From Myrica gale (taxonomy: Eukaryota; Streptophyta; Magnoliopsida; Fagales; Myricaceae), in assembly GCA_963930655.1 (NCBI GenBank), contig OZ005604.1:9372001-9436000 (forward strand): 64,000 bases of DNA, in the 5' to 3' direction. The notes beneath the pieces were generated by a model, which had not been told where the DNA came from, did no database searches, and worked only from the letters and a program-made list of their open reading frames with translations. Both the position numbers and the translations under genes were made by a program. Positions 55,575 to 64,000 of the stretch are shown one piece after another (position 1 is the stretch's first letter; every line of letters begins with the position of its first letter).

Positions 55575-58257
55575 CATCATATTTTTTGTACCAGAGGAGG
55601 TCCTTTCCACTACGGAATGGGGGAAGGAAAGTCTTGACAGTTCTGAGAGGGATATTCCCGAAAACAACATGTTCTGTTGCATATTTGGCTAATTCGTGCA
55701 CCCAGTTGTTTGCAACAAATCGCGGAGCATGGCAATGAGCGAGAGATTCCAATTATCGAGGAAAAGGGAAAGTGATTCGCCTTCAAAAATGATTGTTTCT
55801 TACCGCAACTGTAAAGCTTTTCCAAAGGCTAGCAAGGACAGCCAACGTTTCCCATGAAGAGGATCTGTGTCTGGTAATGGTTCTTGGGATGTCCATGCAC
55901 GAAGGATCAAGCCATTAATGTGATCAGTGCAGATGCCAGATTGTGTTGCGTAGGTGTCATGATGGCATTGTGTCGAAGTTGAGCTTCAATGGCCAAATGG
56001 GGAAGGATTTTGAGTCATCTTTCCAACCTGTCGTGCTAGGTGAAGGGGATTCGGACTTTTTGAGTTGTGGACCAGATCATTTCTGGCTAACCAGAGTAGA
56101 TACATAGTATTGAGGACAAAGAGAGCCAAGTGTTGAGAATCCTTTTGATAAATTCCGAGCAATCTAGAGGGTGCAAGAATGGGTTTGACCCTGTCTTGAA
56201 TAGCTAACTGATGAAGTCAAAAATACTAGATGAGCCTTATCAGTAAGTCCGAAACCCAGTACGTAAACCTGCAAAAAAACAAAAACAAAAAGAGAACTGA
56301 GGTGATACCAGGGAGGGATCCTCTAATGCCTAAGTCAGTCTCATCCTTGACATTATGACCTATATCAAGAGAAAGCACACCTGAGTCTTATACGTAGAGA
56401 GTGGACTTATCGGTCCATTATTAACAATTAACTCCCTTTCCTTTCGGGCTCGAAATTGTATTCGGCTATTTCTTATTTTATAAGAGATTGTGTTTCATTT
56501 CCTATTCTTCACGAATTCGATTGTAGTTGGTGGGACAAATATGGAACGGTTCATATTGGTCGCAGACGCGCCTTCTCACACTGGTTCTTGGGTCAGGCCC
56601 AAGGATAGGTGTTCAAACCGAGGCTTCTCGGGTTTAATAAAATGGCTTGCCAGTTATGGGCTTCTGTACGACGTGGGCCTGCCTTTCGTAATTTGAGTCG
56701 ACTTATTTTATCCCTATCAATAACGATGATAACAGTGAGATATCCAATGGCCATTGCCCCTCCTTCCAAATGACCTGAGAGAATAGGCATCGGAGAAATA
56801 GGTGTTCGGGAGTTTCGTGGGCATCTTTGGAAAGGGCGCAAAGTTTGAAGTCAGAGCCATATGATAATTGTTGAATAGAGAATCTAGCCTACTGCTTGTG
56901 GGAAGAATATTCCACATTAGCCTCCAGGGTAAAAATTTAAGACGCTTATGAACTCGAAGCTTTTAGAGTTTATTCCATTCAGTTGGAGTAAGGGGCTTGT
57001 AGTAAATTGGTCACAAGGCGCATTAATGAAAGAATAATCACATTTTGCACTAAAAGTTCCTGTTTTGGCAGGGAGCGATATGATCCAATCCGTGAGAGGG
57101 TATGACGTGAGTCGTATGCGAAGAATGTCTTGTGCCATGCTCGCATTAAAAGTCGGGTTCGGTTATGGTGCTGATGGACGACCACGATTATATTTTCAAG
57201 ATCCAAGGGCTCATAACACGCCACCTCAATTAATGAATATGACCCGCAAATTGCTGACCCGTGAATGAGATCCGTCGACCGCTACTTGTAGCGGTCGACC
57301 TCTACATGAACCGGGTGACCGTTACATGAACCGGGTCGATCGTTACATGAACAGGTTGACCGCTACATAAAGCGGTCGACCGACTCACATTTGCGGATCA
57401 ACAGTAAAACGGGTCAAATTCGCGGGTCATTAATTAATTGAGGTGGCGTTTTATGAGTCCTTAGATCTTGAAAATGTAATCGTGGCCGTCCATCAGCACC
57501 TTAGGCATCAGCACCATAACCGAACCCTCAAAAGTCCTCCGAATGAAGGGGGCAATCCCATGCTGAGGAGTTCCATTAATGAAGTCACTAACTGTAGAGA
57601 AGGGGACGAGAAATGGAGGGTTTGAGGGCTAAGAAACGAGGGTGGAGGACAAGGAAATCCATGGGCCTGTCCATGTGTTTACTTGAGTCCCATTTTGGCT
57701 CTGATAACAAGTGTCAGCTTTGATATAGTTTGATGTGATGGAGACTTCGCCAAAGGTAAGATCTCTACGATGTGACTACTTGTAATTAACAAATTTTCAA
57801 TTCCGAAGTATTTTTCTTTGAAAGTCTGAACCCAGTGTTTTGGAGAATTGAGCTATAGGTGCCACCCAATTTTTGTAAGAAAAGATTGTTGAAGAGATAT
57901 GGAAGCCTATACGACCAAGTTATCGCGGTTGGCAAATCCCAAGATTTGAGAGCGAGGTTGTGACTCTTTTCTTCTTTCAAATTCCACCAAAAGTTTTTAA
58001 ATCTTCGTCAAGCTTATCAGACCGAATCTTTGGTAAATTAATAGCATAAGTTGGAATAGTCAAGGCGACTGTTTTGATTAGAGTAGCGCGCCCATCTTGT
58101 GATAAAAAGATTCGCTTTCTACTCAGTTTCTTCTCTATACAGCAAAAGAGATCATCCAAAACAAGTCATTTTGATGTTGGGAGGATCAAGGGGAGACTGA
58201 GATACATGATTGACCATGGGATTCTCCTGATGCCTAAGATGTTTATGATAGTTTATA
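55575..58257 (-). pseudogene. LINE (non-LTR) relic: RT end, zf-RVT and RNase H region
   Basis: On the minus strand, from right to left: YLSLPL near 58195, then KKLSRKRIFLSQDGRATLIK (58130-58070) and IPTYAINLPK, the conserved block after the RT domain of plant LINEs. The zf-RVT block follows (ILRIRLTSYPLTDW, LPAKTGTFSAKCDY at 57130-57050, then HETPEHLFLRC and FSQVIWKEGQWP at 56820-56750). Last is an RNase H-like end (HCHAPRFVANNWVHELAKYA, 55740-55680). It has many stops and frame changes. A MITE interrupts it at 57155-57527. The segment 56280-56510 is unassigned and may be another insertion. LINEs copy RNA directly at the target site; this copy is dead. Confidence 0.8.
57155..57527. mobile_element. 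MULE-like MITE with long inverted repeats, 9-bp duplication
   Basis: Starts GGGTTCGGTTATGGTGCTG and ends with its reverse complement. The arms extend about 90 bp each (57155-57240 with 57440-57527); the right arm has an extra duplicated GGTGCTGATG unit. It is flanked by TTAAAAGTC (57146-57154) and TCAAAAGTC (57528-57536), a 9-bp duplication with one mismatch, as produced by Mutator-like transposases. The 373-bp element codes for nothing. Its centre holds six GTCGAC-type sites at 20-21-bp intervals (57274-57380). Confidence 0.85.
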
Positions 58258-58809
58258 TGCAGAATTAAACTATAAACAATCAACATGTTTTCAACAAAAC
58301 ATCAACCAAGATTATGATTACAATTTCGGATTCGATTCCATACCTGAGACAGGAATATAGGAACCTACAAACCTTAAGCCGCTTTACGATCCAATCCAAA
58401 GCTCCAACAATTCAGAATAGCAACTCAGATGTGTTGCCTCCTAAGGGATTTATGTCACTCTCTCGTTATCGAGATTTCCCTAATAGGTTCTGATGGCCAA
58501 CCCCTTGAATATAACAATTATATTTATAGGCCTTGGAAAAATCCTAGAAAGAGCATGAGACATAGGATCCTTAGGGATCTCAAATTTCAGCCGTAGGATA
58601 ACACTAAAGAACTCTTCTTCTAATACAATTAGGGCTTCTACTAATTACAATCAAGTCCATCAACATATTGTAATTGATCCCTGGAATTTTGAGATTATTG
58701 CAAATATGCCCCTTTACATACAATTAATTCCTTCCACCATACTATATTTCATATGAGATATTAGAACCGGATTAATCAATTTGGTTATTGAGGGCACATA
58801 ATTCTAACA
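58258..58809 (-). repeat. Copia 3' LTR (about 552 bp)
   Basis: On the minus strand it starts TGTTAGAATTATGTGCCC at 58809, directly after the polypurine tract. The other border (plus-strand TGCAGAATT at 58258) is inferred from the TG...CA rule; a target duplication cannot be tested because the 5' end is outside the window. Confidence 0.75.
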
Positions 58810-58827
58810 ATCTCGCACTTGCCCTCA
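58810..58827 (-). other. Copia polypurine tract
   Basis: On the minus strand GGGCAAGTGCGAGAT immediately precedes the LTR start. The usual run (AAGTGGGAGAT) has one C, so it is slightly degraded. Confidence 0.7.
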
Positions 58828-59575
58828 GAACCAAATATCATCGTCATGTCCCTATCTCATGTAAACTTGATTTCTTGGTTCATAACTCAGTTGGACCACA
58901 AAACAATTTTGAAATATATATCATATACTTTTATGTATTCATAAAATAGTTTTGTAAAACACTCCGACCGGATTCTTTTGGTCCAACTCTTTCATGAACA
59001 CTAACTGAATATACTGTCTTTCCAAAAGACTGGTGGATTCCTTGTTGAGCATTCATACCACTCAATCATCACCCACACAACCCAATATGTCCAGATATAG
59101 TCCTGAATGAACATCACTGGTTGACAATATCAAAGCTGTGTACACAATTCATGAATAAATACAAACCTCTCAGGTCTAAGGACAATACTAAATTGTGATA
59201 GAACAACCTTTAACCTGACAGTGATCATTTCCAAAAGGTGTTCTTAATCGGATCCTGTTCAGTGTATGTACTTGTTACATGACACCCACTCGTTTGCTTA
59301 AGGTCATACCTCAATGATGGAATCAATCATTCTGCGCACAACAAGTGTAGACTTTATGTTACAAAAATCTAGAACACTTTCAGGCTTACAAGGAACTGAA
59401 AAATCATTATTCCCTGCCTTTGATTCATTAATCTCTAGCATGATTTTTCTACAATGTTACTTACCTGAACAAATTTACATACATAACATCTCATGTTACG
59501 TATAAACCCATAACAACAATAATATATGTGAGAAACAAATAAATTTTTATTATCATATAATAAAGAAATAAAATG
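58828..59575 (-). other. Copia non-coding 3' internal region
   Basis: AT-rich DNA between the RNase H stop and the polypurine tract, with no protein-coding frame; homologous in part to 40880-41570. Confidence 0.6.
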
Positions 59576-62402
59576 TCAAACCCAATCATACATATATCTC
59601 AAACCCATATCCTTAATATGTTTCTCAAACACTTTCTGAGATAAAGGTTTTGTAAATGGATCAGCTAAATTATCAGCTGATGCAACTTTCACCATTTTGA
59701 TATCACCTCTGGATATGATATCACGTATTAGGTGAAAACGTTCTATGTGCTTTGTCCTTTGATGAGACCTTGGTTCCACTGCCTGTGCAATTGCACCATT
59801 GTTATCGCAGTATAAGGAAATCGACGCCTCAATCGAAGGGACAACTTCAAGTTCTTGAAGGAACTTGGGAATCCACACATCTTCCTTTGCAGCTTCACTT
59901 GCAGCAACATATTCTGCCTCAGTTGTAGAATCAGCAGTAGTACTTTGCTTGAAACTTTCTCCAACTAAATGCTCCTTTGCCAAGAAGGAACACAAATCCA
60001 GACGTTGATCTTCTATCATCAATATCTGATTGAAAATATGAATCTGTATATCCCTGGACAGTCAGATCCTCATTGCCATACACTAAGAAATAATGTTTTG
60101 TATTTCTCAAATACCTGAGGATATGTTTCACTGCTGACCAATGTTCTTGACCTGGATTGGATTGATATCTACTCACAACGCTAACTGCGTGACTGATATC
60201 AGGCCTAGTGCAAAGCATAGCATACATGAGACTCCCTACAGCCGAAGTATAATGACAGTTACTCATCTTCTCTCTTTCTTCAGGTGTTTTTGGACACATT
60301 TGCTTAAAGAGATGAATTCCATGTCTGAAGGGTAGAAACCCTTTCTTGGAATTTACCATGCTAAATCTAGCCAATATCCTGTCAATATAATTGACCTGTG
60401 AGAGACCCAATAATCTTTTCTTTCGGTCTCTAAACACTTTGATCCCGAGTATGTAGGATGCTTCCCCAAGGTCTTTCATTGAAAATTGGTTAGACAACCA
60501 CATTTTCACAGATGACAAAGCCCCTACATCATTCCCAATTAGTAGTATGTCATCCACATAAAGAACCAAAAAGGTAATAGCACTCCCACTAACCATCTTG
60601 TAGACACAAGGTTCATCCATGTTTTGTGAGAAACCAAACATTTTGATTGACTCGTCAAAACAGATGTTCTAACAACGTGATGCTTGTTTTAGGCCATAAA
60701 TGGATTTCTCCAATTTGCACACTTTCAATTCATTTTCCCGAGATATGAAACCTTCTGGCTGGTCCATATAAATTTCTTCATGGATATACCCATTCAAAAA
60801 TGCGGTTTTCACATCCATCTGTCATATCTCATAATCATAGTATGCCGCAATCGCTAATAGAATCCTTATGGACTTTAGCATGGCTACAGGTGAAAAAGTT
60901 TCCTCATAATCAATACCAGCCTTTTGAGTATACCCTTTTGCCACCAGCCTAGCTTTAAAGGTCTCTACCTTTCCTGTTGGTCCAAGTTTCCTTTTGTAGA
61001 CCCATTTGCAACCTATAGGCTTAATGCCTTCTGGTTTGTCTACCAAGGTCCATACCTTATTGGAATACATGAAGTCTATTTCTGATTCCATGGCCACATG
61101 CCAATGCTTAGCATCTTTGTCATTAACAGCCTCTGTAAAACCATAAGGATCAATCTCCAGTCCCTCAGATTCCATTTGGTAAATCTTAATTAACAAATTG
61201 AATTTTACTAGAGGTCTTATAATCATTTTACTACGACGACGCTCCTGTGTCGCAACAGGTTCACTTTGATCAGTGGGAAAAACCACTTGATCCTCATTGT
61301 TCTCATTCATCACAGTCACTGTACTATCTCTTTGCTCATCAAGAGCAACTCTACTCTCGGTTTCATTCAAACTATAATCCTCTTCAAGAAAAGTAGCATT
61401 TCTACTAACAAACACTTTGTTTTCATTAGGATTATAAAAGTAGAAACCAGTAGTCATTTTGGGATAGCCTACAAATAGACATTTATCAGTCCTTGATCCC
61501 AGTTTATCCACATTAAACCTTTTAACATGAGCTGGACAACCCCATATCTTAAAATGATTATGACTTGGCTTCTTGCCGGTCCATAACTCATATGGGGTAT
61601 TAGGAACTGATTTTGTAGGGATCTTGTTTAACAAGTAAACAGCGGTCTCCAAAGCATGTCCCCAAAATGATATGGGCAACTCAGATATGCTCATCATGGA
61701 ACGAACCATATCCAATAGGCTTCTATTCCTTTTCTCTGCAACACCATTATGTTGTGGTGTGCCTGGTGGTGTGAGTTGAAATATGATTCCATTATCTTTA
61801 AGATAAACTTTAAAATCATCCAAGAGGTATTCGCCTCCCCTATCGGAGCGAATCATTTTAATGGACTTTCCAATCTGTTTCTCAACTTCATTGTGGAATT
61901 TCTTGAACTTTTCAAAAGATTCCGATTTATGCTTCATCAGGTATAGATAACCATACCTGGAATAATCATCAATGAAAGTAATGAAATAAGAGAAACCTCC
62001 TCTTGCCATGTGGTCGAAGGGACCACAAACATCAGTATGTATTAATCCTAATACTTCTGTGGCTCTTATTCCTTTTCCTATAAAAGGACTTTTGGTCATC
62101 TTTCCTTGCAAGCAGGGCTCACAGAATGGATAGGGCTCAATTTTCAGAAATTGCAATGGCCCATCCCTTACCAATTTATTTATCCTATCAATATTGGCAT
62201 GACCATGTCTTAGATGCCACAAGTAGGTTGGATTAACATCCCTCTTCCTCTTAAGGGATAACACACTGGAATCATCATTCTCAACATTATTCAAAGAATT
62301 ATCAACATTTAAAAGATAAAGACCATCATAAATAATTCCAGAAGCAACAAATTTATTTTGAAACTTTATAACAAGTTTTGAATTGAAAAGAAACGAAAAC
62401 AA
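59576..62402 (-). pseudogene. Copia integrase, reverse transcriptase and RNase H, broken
   Basis: The integrase zinc finger ([15 protein letters not shown], then CEPCLQGKM) is followed by the core with [31 protein letters not shown] and [13 protein letters not shown]. The RT has [49 protein letters not shown] and the catalytic LYVDDILLIG. RNase H has YTDSYFQSDIDDRRSTSGF, STTEAEYVAASEAAKE and SLYCDNNGAI. Lesions: TGA 60822-60824, TAG 60669-60671 and a frameshift near 59950. It is also out of frame with the upstream gag-protease. Both stops sit where tryptophan is usual (TGG to TGA/TAG). Confidence 0.92.
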
Positions 62403-63537
62403 GTTTCGAAACAGAAATCAAATTTCTACGTTTTTCTGGAACATAAAGAAAGTAGTCTTCTAGAATCAAAATTCTATTATTTGATAATTCTAAACTAAAC
62501 ATTCCGATGGCGGTCGCTGCAACAGTTGCACCCATCCCCATCTTAAGGATCAACTCCCCTTCATGGAGCTTTCTGGTCTCCTTGAACCCCTGCAACATAT
62601 TGCAGATGTGAGATGTAGAACCAGAATCCACACGCCATGAATTAAATGGACCATCCATTAAATTCAATTCAATTACAAGCATATTAGACACACCTTCAGA
62701 AGGTTTTCCCCTTTTAAGAGAAGCTAAGTAAACTCGGCAATTTCTCTTCCAGTGACCGGGCTTGCCGCAATGGAAACAATTTCCTTTGCCTTTGTTCTTG
62801 TCACCTCCTTTGTTTTCTTGTCCACCTTGAACATTTTTTGCTGCCTGAAACCCCTTATTATTTTTCTTGAATTTCTTAAACTTGGGTTTCAGTTTCATAG
62901 AGGCATTAGATTTCTCTGTGACCATCACGGTAAGTTTGTCCTTTTTGATGAGATCTTGAGCTGACTGCAACATATTGAGCAGCTCTGACAATGTCACACT
63001 CATCTTATTCATATTATAATTAAGGACAAATTGATTGAAAGAATCATGCAAATATGAAAGAATGACATCAACTTTTGTGTCATTATCCATCTCAGCTCCC
63101 AAAAAATCTAGTTCGTTGATGAAAGAAATCATCTTCAAGACATGATCCCGAACTGGGCTCCCTTCCACCATTTTGGTGGACATCAGATTCTTCATAGCAG
63201 TCTGCCTCGCAGATCTGCTCTGCTCTCTGAACATTTCTTGGAGATGCAACATAGTGCCTGCAGCTGTAGCTATGCCCTCACAATCTTTCTGCAAAACATT
63301 TTAGATTGAAGCCATAATATAACACTTTGCCATATTATCATCATCATGCCACTTGTTAAAGACTTTTTTTCTTTCCTTAGTGGCATTGTACAGGGCAAGC
63401 TCAGGTGTCTCAGAGGTTAGAACATAACCGATCTTATCGGCTGAGAGAACAATCATAAGATTTCTCTTCCAATCAACATAATTCGGTCCTGTCAGCCGAT
63501 TGTGATCCAGAATCCTAGCCAAAGGATTAAAAGTCAT
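62353..63537 (-). pseudogene. Copia gag, zinc knuckle and protease
   Basis: Starts MTFNPLARILDHNRLTGPNY at 63537. An in-frame TAA at 63301-63303 interrupts the capsid part, after which the frame continues with TMLHLQEMF, SFINELDFLGAEMD and MSVTLSELLNMLQSA. The knuckle CFHCGKPGHWKRNC (CX2CX4HX4C) and the protease WRVDSGSTSHIC (DSG) follow. The frame ends near 62353, and the integrase frame begins in another register at about 62400. Confidence 0.9.
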
Positions 63538-64000
63538 TTTGAATCTGCAAAATCATTCACATATATAATTCCACTAGATTCAGATTTTTGAATAACTAAC
63601 GGTACCACCCATCCGAAAATAAACAGATATATCACATATATCACAATAATGAAAAATATAACATTTATATTTATAATATTCTAAATGGGTATTGAGAACC
63701 TCTACCTTACATTCAACAACAAATCCATTTTGGTACACATTGTACACATCTTGTAAAGGCGAATAGCTACTATTCATCAAAATTTACATCATATGTAAAA
63801 TATTTTAAAATATTTGTGATTCTCGATTTACTTTTGGCCTACCTGAATAAACACATCTTGTACTATTTTAGCACTAGCGTTTATTTGGTTTGTGCATTCC
63901 ATTATCTAAGTGTGTTCCAAATACTTGCGAGGTATGTCACTATTTTAGTAGACACTCTCACTAAGATGTAAACACTTATCTTCTCAAGAGATAAACAAGA
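63538..64000 (-). other. Copia 5' leader
   Basis: Untranslated AT-rich sequence upstream of gag. No LTR end or primer-binding site is reached before the window ends. Confidence 0.55.

Larger units (their letters stand above)
58258..64000 (-). mobile_element. Ty1-copia retrotransposon, runs off the window
   Basis: Minus-strand order: leader (63538 to window end), gag, zinc knuckle, protease, integrase, reverse transcriptase, RNase H, a 750-bp non-coding 3' part, polypurine tract and 3' LTR. Integrase before RT is the Ty1-copia order. The 5' LTR and primer-binding site are beyond 64000. It is inserted into the LINE relic. Related degenerate LTR sequence lies at 40394-41570. Confidence 0.9.

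Noticed and set aside
1-64000. tRNA or rRNA genes
   Set aside because: No cloverleaf with A and B box motifs or rRNA segments was recognised by eye; a tRNAscan-SE run would be decisive.

Overview
This window is a gene-poor, transposon-rich stretch of a plant nuclear genome, most likely a eudicot. The evidence is a spliced SMU2/RED gene with plant-type introns and a telo-box, a plant GDSL esterase/lipase, and the typical plant element mix (CACTA, hAT, MULE-type MITE, LINE, Ty1-copia, Ty3-gypsy chromovirus). There are no bacterial operons, CRISPR arrays, rRNA genes or recognised tRNAs. I cannot name the species.

Layout. 1-765: fragment of a copia-like LTR, then unassigned flank. 766-13907: one CACTA (En/Spm) element with intact termini and a TCA/TCA target duplication. 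It carries palindromic subterminal repeats, an unidentified coiled-coil ORF, a broken TNP2-type transposase gene interrupted by a truncated gypsy-type LTR, and a broken TNP1-like second gene. 14165-15738: two foldback (inverted-repeat) elements. 15893-18039: part of a large LTR on the minus strand. 18040-29997: a chromovirus-like Ty3-gypsy element on the minus strand, with ACAAC duplications on both sides. Its integrase is split by two further insertions: a copia-type solo LTR and a 3.3-kb solo LTR. 30109-31071: a hAT transposase relic.

32779-35780: a GDSL esterase/lipase gene on the minus strand. A solo LTR sits in its first intron, and an in-frame TAG lies just before the block holding the catalytic Asp and His, so it is called a pseudogene. 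36196-38565: a non-autonomous hAT element with a perfect 8-bp duplication. About 38860-45850: a decayed second CACTA element on the minus strand, interrupted by copia-type fragments. About 46390-47090: a 117-bp minisatellite. 48963-54840: an intact ten-exon SMU2 gene (567 codons), the only convincing functional host gene; a copia-type LTR lies in intron 5. 55540-58257: a LINE relic on the minus strand, split by a 373-bp MITE with 9-bp duplications. 58258-64000: a Ty1-copia element on the minus strand that runs off the window; its pol has several stops and frameshifts.

The nesting gives a relative history: LINE, then MITE; large minus-strand LTR, then gypsy element, then two LTR insertions; CACTA, then LTR. 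No autonomous element is intact in coding sequence. CACTA-1 keeps good ends and could only move if transposase came from elsewhere. The most unusual pattern is a phased array of palindromes centred on GTCGAC, spaced 20-22 bp. It occurs in two copia-type LTRs, a gypsy-type LTR, the LTR in the SMU2 intron and the MITE, which otherwise look unrelated.
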